From NCBI RefSeq assembly GCF_008084905.1, contig NZ_VSFC01000042.1, positions 21,499 to 85,498 on the forward strand: DNA of 64,000 nt. The letters are read 5' to 3'. Positions 36,074-45,779 of the stretch are shown piece after piece (the stretch's first letter is position 1; each line of letters begins with the position of its first letter). A program made the position numbers and the translations under genes. A model generated the notes under the pieces. It was not told the origin of the DNA. It made no database searches and saw nothing but the letters and a program-made list of their open reading frames with translations. This stretch comes from Xanthomarina maritima (GTDB lineage: Bacteria; Bacteroidota; Bacteroidia; Flavobacteriales; Flavobacteriaceae).

Positions 36074-36859
36074 TTAATTTATAATATTAAATTTTATAGG
36101 TACATTATACATAACTTCAACGTTTTTATCTTTTTGTTTACCTGGAATCATTTGTGGCAACGTACTAATAACACGTTCTGCTTCTTCATTTAATTGATTA
36201 ATTTTAGAATTAGATTTAATATTTTCTACATTGCCTTGTTTATCTATCTTAAACATTACATAAATTTTTTGTTCACCTAATAATCCTATTCTTTCAGCAA
36301 TTCCAATATTAAATTTTTTCTGAATATGAGAACTAATCTTATCAGACATACATTGTCTTCTAGCTTCATTAGTTATTGCATCTTCACAACCAGGAAAAAT
36401 TGGAACTTGCTCAACTGCCATAATATTAAAAGGTGGCAAATCATCTGGTTCTTCCAAAACTTTAATTTTTCTAGGGTCTACCGGAGGATTAATTGTTTCA
36501 GGTACTGGAACAAAATCTTTAGGTGTGATTCTAGAATCATCATCTATAACAATGGTATTTATTAATTTTATAGGTTTTATTTTTTCTTTTTCAACATCAT
36601 TATTTTCTTCGTAAATCTTAATTGGGACATTATATACATAAATGTCTTCTTCCGGTAATTTTCCAATTTCTGGAGGTATAACATGAGCCGTTTTAAATGA
36701 AGCTTCAAATAAACCATAAGCAACTAGTAAGCATACTATCAATCCAATTTGGAAATAAATCGATGAGTTTTTTTGTAGATTTGCATCATGCTTTTGAGAT
36801 CTTGATTCGCTATTCTCAATTTGCCGATTGAGATTACAATTTTTCTTTCGTGAAATCAT
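36074..36859 (-). CDS. energy transducer TonB-like protein (intact paralogue)
   Basis: A 261-residue TonB-type protein: a basic N-terminus, one membrane helix near residues 34-52, a periplasmic linker with prolines, and a C-terminal domain starting VPIFPGCEDA (about residue 152) with a second cysteine in RRQCMSDK. It then has KIYVMFKIDKQGNVENIKS and LPQMIPGKQKDKNVEVMYNVPIKF. TonB couples the inner-membrane proton gradient to outer-membrane receptors. The CGE-like double-cysteine C-domain is typical of Bacteroidota. It shares its N-terminal SSIYFQIGLIVCLLVAY layout with the broken neighbour upstream. Confidence 0.88.
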   Translation of the reverse strand: MISRKKNCNLNRQIENSESRSQKHDANLQKNSSIYFQIGLIVCLLVAYGLFEASFKTAHVIPPEIGKLPEEDIYVYNVPIKIYEENNDVEKEKIKPIKLINTIVIDDDSRITPKDFVPVPETINPPVDPRKIKVLEEPDDLPPFNIMAVEQVPIFPGCEDAITNEARRQCMSDKISSHIQKKFNIGIAERIGLLGEQKIYVMFKIDKQGNVENIKSNSKINQLNEEAERVISTLPQMIPGKQKDKNVEVMYNVPIKFNIIN

Positions 36860-36916
36860 AATAATAAATTTAAATGTTAATATTATGATAAAATATCAAT
36901 AAGCATACCAAAAAAG

Positions 36917-36947
36917 AAATCCCGTTACAGTAATTGTAACGGGATTT
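36917..36947 (-). terminator. Rho-independent terminator after the broken tonB gene
   Basis: A perfect 12-bp stem (AAATCCCGTTAC at 36917-36928 with 36936-36947) and a 7-base loop, 26 bases after the stop, followed on the minus strand by CTTTTTTGG. Confidence 0.83.
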
Positions 36948-36973
36948 TATATTCAATTCGAACACTAAAACTC

Positions 36974-37693
36974 TTAGTCTTGTACCTGGAATTTAATTGG
37001 TAAGTAATAAGGAACTCTTACTGCTTTACCACGTTGTTTTCCTGGTTTCATTTTTGGCAACATACCAACCACTCTTATTGCTTCTTGCTCTAACCTTGGA
37101 TGTGGTGCTCTTGCTTTTACATCTACAATCTCTCCAGTTTTATCAATTTTAAAGAATACACTAATTTTCTGAATTCCACTTAATCCTAAATCGCCTGCTA
37201 AATCAGTATCAAATTTTTTCTGAATAAACTTTTGCATCTGCTCATTCATACATGCTTTTTTATCTTCATTGTTACCACTTTCGCAACCTGGAAATACTGG
37301 AACGTTTTCAATAACAGCAAATGGAACCTCTAGATCTTCTTCTACTTCTTCTACTTCTACTTCTTCTACTTCTACAATCTCTTCTTCTTGATTTGTTTCT
37401 GTAGATTCTATTACAGTTTCTTCTACCTCTTCTTCATCTTCAACAACTTCTATCACTTCAGGAGCAGCTGGTGGTGGTGGTGGTGGTGGTGGTGTTTGTA
37501 ATTATTCTGTAATTGGAATTTCTTCTTCTAATTCTTCATCAAGATTTAACATTCCAATATCTATTGCAGATTTATCGTATGTTTTATAATTAATAGCATA
37601 ATTAGTTATAAAAAGCATTAACGCTAAACCTACTGCAAAATACAGAGCACTATTTCTACCTACGTTAGATTGAGGGTTTTTCTTTTGTTCCAT
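36974..37693 (-). pseudogene. energy transducer TonB, interrupted by an in-frame TAA
   Basis: Two open parts lie in the same reading frame and together make a normal 239-residue TonB. The first (37693-37505) encodes the anchor: MEQKKNPQ, a membrane helix near residues 16-34 and an acidic stretch ending EEEIPITE. A TAA at 37504-37502 follows. The second continues without frame change: LQT, eight prolines, AAPEVIEVVEDEEE, an E/V-rich linker, then the TonB C-domain with VPVFPGCESG, KKACMNEQ, ISVFFKIDKTGEIV and LPKMKPGKQRGK. CAA to TAA would explain it with one base. It could be a true nonsense mutation, a sequencing error or a read-through site. The only internal start for the second part is a GTG at 37456. 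Confidence 0.85.
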
Positions 37694-37751
37694 GATTTTA
37701 AAATTTTCCTGACTGCTAAAATAACCAAATATTTGGCAATAAAGCAAACGA

Positions 37752-38138
37752 TTAATATTTTTTAACTTCTATTTTAATATAGTTGTTTATTAAAATAGCA
37801 GCAACTAACACTCCAAGTATATTTGCAACAATATCTAAAGAATCGAAATTCCTAGTAGTGGTTATTACATGTTGTAATGCTTCAATAATTATACCAAAAG
37901 AAACCGAAACAAAAATACTTCTATAAATACTATACTTTTTATTGATATTAAATCTATAAAAAAATGTGTTAAACCAAAGCCAAGTAAACAATAGATAAGC
38001 TAAAAAATGAAATAATTTATCACTAAACGATGGTATTATTTCTTCAACATCATCTAAATCTAGTGTTATTAAACTTACCGTTGCAAGTAAAAATGTGTAT
38101 AAAATTGAAAAAAATAATGCTCTTTTTTTAAGCACCAA
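37752..38138 (-). CDS. VanZ family protein
   Basis: A 128-residue protein with four membrane helices in the VanZ-like pattern, including [17 protein letters not shown] and the second conserved segment [32 protein letters not shown]. VanZ-like proteins are widespread, and most have no proven link to glycopeptide resistance. Its role is unknown. It overlaps the end of gcvH by 11 bases, so the two are translated together. Confidence 0.9.
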   Translation of the reverse strand: MVLKKRALFFSILYTFLLATVSLITLDLDDVEEIIPSFSDKLFHFLAYLLFTWLWFNTFFYRFNINKKYSIYRSIFVSVSFGIIIEALQHVITTTRNFDSLDIVANILGVLVAAILINNYIKIEVKKY

Positions 38139-38508
38139 TTAACTGTTTATAATCTTCTGGAGACATTAGATTGTCTACTTGAGAAAGATCTGAACATTTT
38201 ACTTTAATCATCCAACCATCTCCATAAGGATCTGAATTTACTTTTTCTGGTTCGTCCTCAAGAGATTCGTTAAACTCAATAATTTCTCCTGAAAGTGGCA
38301 AGAATAAATCTGAAACTGTCTTAACAGCTTCAACAGTACCAAATATCTCTTCAGCATCCAAAGTTTCGTCAACTGTTTCTACTTCTACGTAAACTATGTC
38401 TCCTAATTCTCCTTGAGCAAAATCTGTGATACCAATAGTAGCAATGTCTCCTTCTATTTTAATCCATTCGTGGTCTTTTGTGTACTTTAGGTTTGATGGA
38501 ATATTCAT
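38128..38508 (-). CDS. gcvH: glycine cleavage system H protein
   Basis: A 126-residue carrier whose lipoyl-lysine shuttles the aminomethyl group between the P, T and L proteins of the glycine cleavage system. The lipoylation site is the lysine in [12 protein letters not shown], near residue 63, and the fold begins [14 protein letters not shown]. Length is standard. No other gcv gene is in the window. It has a consensus promoter 20 bases upstream, after sprA, so it heads a gcvH-vanZ unit. Confidence 0.97.
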   Translation of the reverse strand: MNIPSNLKYTKDHEWIKIEGDIATIGITDFAQGELGDIVYVEVETVDETLDAEEIFGTVEAVKTVSDLFLPLSGEIIEFNESLEDEPEKVNSDPYGDGWMIKVKCSDLSQVDNLMSPEDYKQLIGA

Positions 38509-38528
38509 TATATATGTATTTATTTTCG

Positions 38529-38559
38529 CAAATGTATTTATTCAATTTTTAATATCAAA
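38529..38559 (-). promoter_or_regulatory. gcvH promoter (Bacteroidota type)
   Basis: On the minus strand TTTG (38559-38556), a 19-base spacer and TACATTTG (38536-38529) match the consensus exactly. The gcvH ATG is 20 bases after the box. Confidence 0.78.
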
Positions 38560-38568
38560 CAGATTTTA

Positions 38569-41500
38569 TTAATTACCGAAATTATATCTTAAAGTAATTC
38601 CTGAACGTATTGTAGTTTGTGGGTAAGCTGTAGAGATTGCATATTCTGAAAACATGTAATCAAAATAGAAAATTCCAATTAGATTTTTACTAAATGAATA
38701 ATCTGCTGTTAATTTACCTGACCAGATTGTTTGACCAGAAGTAATTTGATTATTATCCAAATCTAGATATCTAATAATTGTTTCATTTCTTCTGTAAGAC
38801 AAGTCAGCTTTTATATTTATATCACTAACAATTCTTTTTGATGGACCAGCCAATTTAGATTTAATTCTAACATCTTTAACTCTATAACCTAATCCAATTA
38901 TATATTCTTTACCTTGAATTTCGGTCATTAAATTATTATCGAAACTAAGAGATAAGAGTCTATCTCTTTTAACTTCTGCTAATACTTTAACTGAATTTTT
39001 CATCTCCATATCTATTCTAATTAATGGACTAAACATTTCAGTTAAGTTAATATTGCTATAGATTGTTTCGTTTTTAAAGTTCCCACCTTGATCTAATTCT
39101 TCAGGGTTTAAAGGATCGTAATCTAAATTAGATCTAAATTGATTAATGGTGTAATTTGCACGATATCCATGAATTAAAGAGAAACGTTTAAAGCGTTTTT
39201 TAAACCAATCTAAATTCATTAAACCAGTATATTTTAAATCCCAGTTTGGTATTGGAAAATCGCTAATTGCATCTAAAGAAATTCCATTTGCATCTTTTCC
39301 TTTATATGCAGATAAAAAAGAAGGTAATAAGACTGCTTGGCTGTTTTTTCCAAAACCTACAGGATAACCTTCAGCATCTAAAGGGAACGTTGAGCTTCCA
39401 TAATGATCTTCTGCTAATCTATTAGCAACTTCTATTCTATTAGTTCTAAAGTCGTCGAAAGCTGCCGATTGAGTTTCGTCACTTTTACTAAATGCTGTTT
39501 TAATTAATATGGTTGAAATGGTAAAATTTCCAAATGAGTTTGGAGTTAAAGACTCGTATTCATAACCATCTCCATAATCATTAATTCTATAATTTTCGGT
39601 GTAGTTTTCAGCATACAATCTGGTTCCTACCAAATCAATCTTTAAATCTTTTAGAGGCTCAATGTTTGCAGTATAATCTAATTGCTGAGTTTTTACAGCT
39701 GTATATTGCTCATTAAAGTCTGGATAAACCGTTAACCATCCTTTTCTTGCAGCAAGGTCTCTTACATCGTTCTGGCTACCAAAAGTAAATCCAACAGTTG
39801 GTTTTAATGTTCCAATAAACCCTGGTGTTCTTAAATAACCTGGTAAATATGTTCCATTTGTTTCGGCATAATTAAACTGAATTCTTTTAACACTTGTTAG
39901 AATATCAATTCCAACATTTGCTAGCTTTTGTCCATTATTCTTGGCTTTAGCTATTTTATCTCCACCTTGTTTATCATCTCCTTCTTTAGCTCCAGGTGGA
40001 GTTCTAGTAGTTGTATTTCTTCTTACCGTTTTCTTTTTAAGTCCTATATAATTATAAAACTTATTCATATTAAAGGTTGAATTTATATTATGTCTATTAG
40101 CATTTGAAACTGTGTTTCCTAAATCGTAGGTTACTCCATTTACTTCTAAATCTCCAAATAAATCTGATCCTTTTTGCCATTGAAAATCTCCACTATATGA
40201 ATAGGTAGCATCAATAAAGCTTAATGTTGGTATTTTATTTAATGGAATATCATAATTTACAGCTAATTGTTGGAATTGCCTGTTTGGATCTCCAAAATCA
40301 AAAAACCCATCCCAAACATCTAATGTTGGGTCTTGTTCTCCATTAATAATATTATCTTTAAAATAGTTTCTTACAATATTATTGTTTGAAGCCGTAAGAT
40401 TTAATTGAAGCGATTTTGTTAAGTTGTAATTAATTGTGTATTGGTAGTCGAATGTATAATTTCTTTTGTAGAATTCATCTAGACCAATATTATTACCTGT
40501 TAAATCTATTTCTCTAAACTTTTGTTTATTATACTGTCTGTTTATATTTGTATTGACTGTAAAACTTGATGGGAGTGGGTTAAAGTTAAAATCTTTTAAA
40601 AGCTTTAAATAGTCGCTTGTAAATAATGAATCGTTTTTCTTAAAAGGTTCTATAGTAAATGGTTCAAAATTATAAGCATAATTTACTCCAGCTCTTACTG
40701 TTTGATCTATAGAGTTTTCTATTTCAAAATCTCTATGTTTAATTTTATTATATGAATAATTGAAAGTTAAATTTTCAACATCATAAAAGCGAGGTTTAGA
40801 ATCATTTGTTTTTATTTTTCTAACTCCAATAAAATTTATACTTCTTCTTTTTGTGTAATTTTCTGATTGCTCCTTAATATTGTCTTTTTCTTCACTAGAG
40901 TCTGCTGCATCTAATCTAGATTCTAAAGTTAAATCTTTATAATATTGATCATATTTTGGAGTGATTAATTCTTCTCCTTGACCATAATTAAAAGGAATTT
41001 GAACTCCCCATTTTTGAGGTAATAATTGTCCAATATTAACGTTTGTAACAACATCGTATTGTTCTACATCTTCTCTACTTCTTTGATTTGGACCTTGCTC
41101 TATTGAACCAAACCCAGTTGTACTTTTTCTACCAGTTGCACTTACATTTGCGAAATCTGCAAAATTAGTGTCAACACTTAATATAGCTGCCCAACCACCT
41201 TCATTGTCCATGTCTGATAGGCGCAACTCATTAAACCATAGTACAGCACATTTATCTGTTGCTGCAGCATTTTTTATCCCAACCATTAAAGTTCTAATAT
41301 CACCAAAGTTTGGATTACCTATAATAGCAATACGTTGTTGACCTAGAGTATATGGTGAGTATTCTGGCACTGGATTTTCACTTAAAGTGCCATCTATAAC
41401 GTCATAAAAAGTTGGATTAGGATTACTAATAGTTCCGTTGCTAATTCCTTCAGACTTTATGTCTTGGAGTAATTCTAATTGCAAGTTTATTTCATTTTCT

Positions 41501-44500
41501 TCTGGCCATAGCAAATCTCTAGAAGTACCTTCGCTAACTTTTAATGGCACTTCTATTTGGTAATAGTTTTGAGTTAAATCGTTACCCATTCTAATAAAAC
41601 CAACTAAATCTTCATCGTCTAAGCCTGGAATATCACCTTCTTCAGCATGTATAAACATTCTAAGCTTTTTATATTGACGCATATCGATATTGATGTTTTT
41701 ATAAACAGCTCTTGCATCTTGAGGTTCTAGATCGCATACATCTAAAACAAGTGATTGCTCATTTTGACGAATTAATGTATTGTTATTATAAAACTCTTCA
41801 GGTTCAACTCCTGGTGGTGATATATAGGTTCCATCGTTTTCAATTGTTCCAATAATACCAACGCTAAATTCGGTATTGTCTAAATTAGGGTCACCACCAT
41901 CTTCATCTAGAGTCAATGTGTATCTTCTCCAATCACTTCTAACAAGATCTAAAGTCCCAAAACGAAATACTGTTTTTTCAGAAAACTCCTTTAAATACAT
42001 ACGCGTAAATCGAATTGATCTTAAATCTGAAATACCTCCAACTGCATTAGTAAATTCGCTTACTGGTATTCTAAATTGCAACCATCTTGGTGTAACTGTT
42101 TGCCCATTTGGTAACTCTCTAACTTCATCATCCTTAATATCTACAATATATGGGTTGTTTTCGTTTAATGTTGCTGGAGTTAAATCAAGTTCATATTCAA
42201 AATAGCTGTCAATCGTATTCATTGTATTGTCACGATTTACATCTTCAACATCTGGTTGAGTTGTCGAGCCTCTATTTGTATCAGTAAAAGTATCTGGTGA
42301 GTTTCCTTCTACGCCATTATATTGTTTATAACGATCAAAAATATCTCCATCAGTATTTAAAAAATAGGTATAGTTATCATTTGAAGGGTCTGGTAACCCA
42401 GAATAATCTGTAAAAATTTGCGCTTCTTCAGCATCATTATAACCATCAAACCCAACATCTTGATTAGTACGCTGGTTACCAGTAGTATCGAAGGCATAAA
42501 TTAGAGATTGGTTTTGAGGGTAAACAGTTTCCCATGATGGTGAGGTAGGTAAGACTCCTATAACATTCCCATCTGCTGGTAAACCATTTTCATATAATTT
42601 TCTACCATCTTTAATTACATCTTCAGAAATATTTCCAAGATTAAAAACTAATTTTCCACCTGGGTTTGATGGATTATCTTGAAATGGGTCTTGTAACCAG
42701 AACTCAATATACTCAACATTTGCTTGTTCAAAATCTGTAGAAGTAAGTTGTCTTGTTATACCAGCCCAACTATTTTGTGGAGCAGTTAAAGTGTTTGTAG
42801 GTATATCAATATTTGTGTTTTGAAAATTATAAGGACCTCTCTCTGTTGGGTAATAAGCTAAATCTAAAGTGTTAACAACTGTTGTTTGTCCCTGTGCAAC
42901 ATCTTGATTTGGAAAAAGTTCTTGAATAAAAACTCGACTTGTATACAAATCAGAAATATCATCATCTGAAATACCATTTGGGCTTTGATTTCCGTAGAAA
43001 ATTGGGTCAATATTATACCAGTTTAATAAGGCTCTATCATATCCTTGTTCAATTCCATTAACATCATCATTATTTGAATTTATTCCACGAGGTCTACTTG
43101 AGATGAACCAAGATTGAGGAGATTTTAAATCGATTGCATTTTGAGAACCTTCAAAATCATCTATATATGAAGTAGCTTCTCCATTAAATTCAGTTCCTTT
43201 TGGTGATCCAGGAGTTAAATAAGCAAATTCTCCTCTAACAGATAAATTTGAAGGAGCATCTGTATCTATGTTTGGTAATTTGTTAACTAATCGAGTAAAG
43301 AATGGCACTTCAGTCGAGTAGTTACCGTGGATTCCAAAAATATGGTTGTTTATAGGCTCTTGATCATAATTAGCTTTTTGAGTTATTGGTCTTTCATTTA
43401 AATGTAACCAAGTAGCTCCTAACACAAAATTCTCATTAAACTGATGATCTACATTTATACCTGTAAAACGTTTTGTTTGTTGCCCAAACACAGCATTATT
43501 TTCTGTAGTTACTTGAATTGGAGTATTTGAAGCTTTTAAAGCTTCATCAAGTATTTGAACAGTTCCTTGCTGATAATTAACAGTGTAATCTATTCCTTCA
43601 ACTAATACTCGACCTCCTGCAGTTACTTGTACAGATCCTCTTGGAACATTAAAAGCACCAATTGGAATTCCATCTCCTCCAGAAGATTTGTATCGTCCTT
43701 TTATTTTAAATTTATTTTTATCTGCTGCTTCTAATGCTGCTGTTTTAGTTTCTTTATAAAGAATATCATACACATATTTTGTTTGATTTTCGTTATAAGT
43801 CACATCATTATTATAATCTTCACCACCTAGTGCTAATTTATCGAATAGGTATTCTCCAAACGGTTCTGCTTTTGTGAAAATAATCTTTCCATTTTGAGGA
43901 ATAACTGTTATCCCAGGAACAAAATCGAAAAACCCATCTCCATTAGTTTGTGGGTCTCCATTATAGTTTAATCTATCTAAATTAAATAATCGTAATAAGG
44001 TTGTATTTTGAATAAGATCTTCAGGTGGTGTTGATGGTCCAACTGGATTTCCATTTATATCTACACCAAAAGAGTTGCCATCAGCAGGGGAAATGAAGTT
44101 TAAAAGTGAAGCTTCATTATAAAAAATATTTAATTTGAAATCATCTTGACTTAATTGATAAGCTCCAGTATTATAGATGTTTTTCATCATTAAGTCCCAA
44201 ATTGGTTGCTCAACATTGGTAATTGGACTTTTTAACAACTTCAGTATTAAGTTATTATTGGTAACCGTTGTAATTCCTCCGGGATTTGTATTTATTCCTG
44301 TAGCATCTAATCCATCATTTGCAAATTCTCCAACTTGATAAACCTGCCCTCCAACTGTAAATTGAAATGCTACGGCTAATACTTCATCATTATTTAATCT
44401 TTGATTTAAAGAAATAAAACCTAATTGAGAATCTAAAGAATATTCTTGTCCTTGTTGTAATTTTCTTGCATTTTCAAGTTTTGCATAATCTGAGCCTTCA

Positions 44501-45774
44501 TTAACAGTATTTGATAGAGAGCCAAAACCTTGTTGAACAGTAGCTATATCTCTAATTTGTTGTGTTAGAACTGAACCTGACCCAATTTGAGTTGGGTTAT
44601 AATCGTTATTACCATTATCTGGATATGCATTTGGGCCTACATTAATAAATCCAGAAGGAATAGGCTGCAGTACTATATTATTTTCATTAGGGTCAGGATT
44701 AGATTCTCCTAAATCTTGTAAAGCCACAACATTTCTAACATTTTCTGTACTATTACTTCTATTTGTAACCCAAACTTCAATTCTAGTAATTTGAATATTC
44801 GAATTTATAAATGGGTAATTTGCAAGAGTATTGTCATAATTATCTCTAAAGTAATGAGCTAAGAAATAATGCCTGTTTTCATCGTATTCTCTAGCAAAAA
44901 AGTCAAATTCCTCAAGAGTTCCTCCTCCTTGGGCTATTACTGATGTTCTATCAGATTTTTGTTCAGAAAACACACCAGTAACTGTGGTTTTACCAAACTG
45001 TAATTCTGCTTTTACACCAAACAAACTTTGAGCTCCAGTTATTAATGAACTATTTAATGGCATGCTTACATTTCCAACTTCTATTTTTTGAATAATATCA
45101 TCTTCAGTTGGAGTGTATTCTAATTTGATTAGATTTTGAAAATCGAATGTAGATTCTGTGTCATAATTTGCAGTTACTTGTAGTCTGGTTCCTACTTTAC
45201 CTAATAAACTTAAACTTATACGTTGGTCAAAATCGAAAGTAAAATTACTTCTATTTTGAGGTGAAAAAGTAGGATTATCTTGTTTAGTAAAAAGTACTCC
45301 CAAATCAATTTCAACAGATCCTTGTGGAACTACATTAATTGTATTACTTCCAAAAATAGTTTCAAAAAAACCAGATCTTACATAAAATTCTGGAAGTAAA
45401 TTTTTTTGTTCCTCTTCTGCTCCTTCTTTTTTACCATCGAAAGCATCTATTTTTTGTTTGTAATATTCTCTTAAATTTTCTTGTAATACTAATTCTCTAA
45501 ACTCCTCTGGAGTTAAAATAATAGGATAATTAATATTAAAACTACCAACTGTTTCTGTATAAATATATCTATCAGTAAGTGGATCGTAAGTGTATTTAGA
45601 TTCAATACTGTTTGGATTAGGCATATTTAAATTTCCTAAAGAGTAACCTGTTCTTGTGCTATCTTGTTCTGTAGGTGTTATCTGGGAGAAAGAATACAAA
45701 CTAAAAAGCATAAAAAAGCTTAATAATATATATTGCTTTAATTTAATTGAATAAGTATAGTTGGTTGTACTCAA
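38569..45774 (-). CDS. sprA: cell surface protein SprA (type IX secretion translocon)
   Basis: A 2401-residue outer-membrane protein, the very large barrel that forms the translocation pore of the type IX secretion system and is needed for gliding in flavobacteria. The signal peptide ends YSFSQ (about residue 31). The mature chain opens with the SprA region YTYDPLTDRYIYTETVG and has long runs of amphipathic beta strands, including a stretch near residue 850-900 with ATSYIDDFEGSQNAIDL, and a C-terminal strand TIRSGITLRYNFGN. The length fits the family (about 2300-2450). It follows ruvA by 5 bases, the conserved ruvA-sprA order. Other core T9SS genes are outside the window. Confidence 0.96.
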   Translation of the reverse strand: MSTTNYTYSIKLKQYILLSFFMLFSLYSFSQITPTEQDSTRTGYSLGNLNMPNPNSIESKYTYDPLTDRYIYTETVGSFNINYPIILTPEEFRELVLQENLREYYKQKIDAFDGKKEGAEEEQKNLLPEFYVRSGFFETIFGSNTINVVPQGSVEIDLGVLFTKQDNPTFSPQNRSNFTFDFDQRISLSLLGKVGTRLQVTANYDTESTFDFQNLIKLEYTPTEDDIIQKIEVGNVSMPLNSSLITGAQSLFGVKAELQFGKTTVTGVFSEQKSDRTSVIAQGGGTLEEFDFFAREYDENRHYFLAHYFRDNYDNTLANYPFINSNIQITRIEVWVTNRSNSTENVRNVVALQDLGESNPDPNENNIVLQPIPSGFINVGPNAYPDNGNNDYNPTQIGSGSVLTQQIRDIATVQQGFGSLSNTVNEGSDYAKLENARKLQQGQEYSLDSQLGFISLNQRLNNDEVLAVAFQFTVGGQVYQVGEFANDGLDATGINTNPGGITTVTNNNLILKLLKSPITNVEQPIWDLMMKNIYNTGAYQLSQDDFKLNIFYNEASLLNFISPADGNSFGVDINGNPVGPSTPPEDLIQNTTLLRLFNLDRLNYNGDPQTNGDGFFDFVPGITVIPQNGKIIFTKAEPFGEYLFDKLALGGEDYNNDVTYNENQTKYVYDILYKETKTAALEAADKNKFKIKGRYKSSGGDGIPIGAFNVPRGSVQVTAGGRVLVEGIDYTVNYQQGTVQILDEALKASNTPIQVTTENNAVFGQQTKRFTGINVDHQFNENFVLGATWLHLNERPITQKANYDQEPINNHIFGIHGNYSTEVPFFTRLVNKLPNIDTDAPSNLSVRGEFAYLTPGSPKGTEFNGEATSYIDDFEGSQNAIDLKSPQSWFISSRPRGINSNNDDVNGIEQGYDRALLNWYNIDPIFYGNQSPNGISDDDISDLYTSRVFIQELFPNQDVAQGQTTVVNTLDLAYYPTERGPYNFQNTNIDIPTNTLTAPQNSWAGITRQLTSTDFEQANVEYIEFWLQDPFQDNPSNPGGKLVFNLGNISEDVIKDGRKLYENGLPADGNVIGVLPTSPSWETVYPQNQSLIYAFDTTGNQRTNQDVGFDGYNDAEEAQIFTDYSGLPDPSNDNYTYFLNTDGDIFDRYKQYNGVEGNSPDTFTDTNRGSTTQPDVEDVNRDNTMNTIDSYFEYELDLTPATLNENNPYIVDIKDDEVRELPNGQTVTPRWLQFRIPVSEFTNAVGGISDLRSIRFTRMYLKEFSEKTVFRFGTLDLVRSDWRRYTLTLDEDGGDPNLDNTEFSVGIIGTIENDGTYISPPGVEPEEFYNNNTLIRQNEQSLVLDVCDLEPQDARAVYKNINIDMRQYKKLRMFIHAEEGDIPGLDDEDLVGFIRMGNDLTQNYYQIEVPLKVSEGTSRDLLWPEENEINLQLELLQDIKSEGISNGTISNPNPTFYDVIDGTLSENPVPEYSPYTLGQQRIAIIGNPNFGDIRTLMVGIKNAAATDKCAVLWFNELRLSDMDNEGGWAAILSVDTNFADFANVSATGRKSTTGFGSIEQGPNQRSREDVEQYDVVTNVNIGQLLPQKWGVQIPFNYGQGEELITPKYDQYYKDLTLESRLDAADSSEEKDNIKEQSENYTKRRSINFIGVRKIKTNDSKPRFYDVENLTFNYSYNKIKHRDFEIENSIDQTVRAGVNYAYNFEPFTIEPFKKNDSLFTSDYLKLLKDFNFNPLPSSFTVNTNINRQYNKQKFREIDLTGNNIGLDEFYKRNYTFDYQYTINYNLTKSLQLNLTASNNNIVRNYFKDNIINGEQDPTLDVWDGFFDFGDPNRQFQQLAVNYDIPLNKIPTLSFIDATYSYSGDFQWQKGSDLFGDLEVNGVTYDLGNTVSNANRHNINSTFNMNKFYNYIGLKKKTVRRNTTTRTPPGAKEGDDKQGGDKIAKAKNNGQKLANVGIDILTSVKRIQFNYAETNGTYLPGYLRTPGFIGTLKPTVGFTFGSQNDVRDLAARKGWLTVYPDFNEQYTAVKTQQLDYTANIEPLKDLKIDLVGTRLYAENYTENYRINDYGDGYEYESLTPNSFGNFTISTILIKTAFSKSDETQSAAFDDFRTNRIEVANRLAEDHYGSSTFPLDAEGYPVGFGKNSQAVLLPSFLSAYKGKDANGISLDAISDFPIPNWDLKYTGLMNLDWFKKRFKRFSLIHGYRANYTINQFRSNLDYDPLNPEELDQGGNFKNETIYSNINLTEMFSPLIRIDMEMKNSVKVLAEVKRDRLLSLSFDNNLMTEIQGKEYIIGLGYRVKDVRIKSKLAGPSKRIVSDINIKADLSYRRNETIIRYLDLDNNQITSGQTIWSGKLTADYSFSKNLIGIFYFDYMFSEYAISTAYPQTTIRSGITLRYNFGN

Positions 45775-45779
45775 ATCTT

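Noticed and set aside
36974..37456. The C-terminal TonB part as a separate soluble gene starting at GTG 37456
   Set aside because: The frame is continuous with the anchor except for one TAA, and the proline tract lies upstream of that GTG. A start there would discard normal TonB sequence.
37752..38138. A glycopeptide resistance gene because of the VanZ similarity
   Set aside because: There are no vanA/H/X genes, and VanZ-like proteins are widespread membrane proteins of other or unknown roles.
41876..42205. A 109-residue open frame on the plus strand inside sprA
   Set aside because: It lies wholly antisense to a strongly conserved coding region, without a start signal or family pattern.
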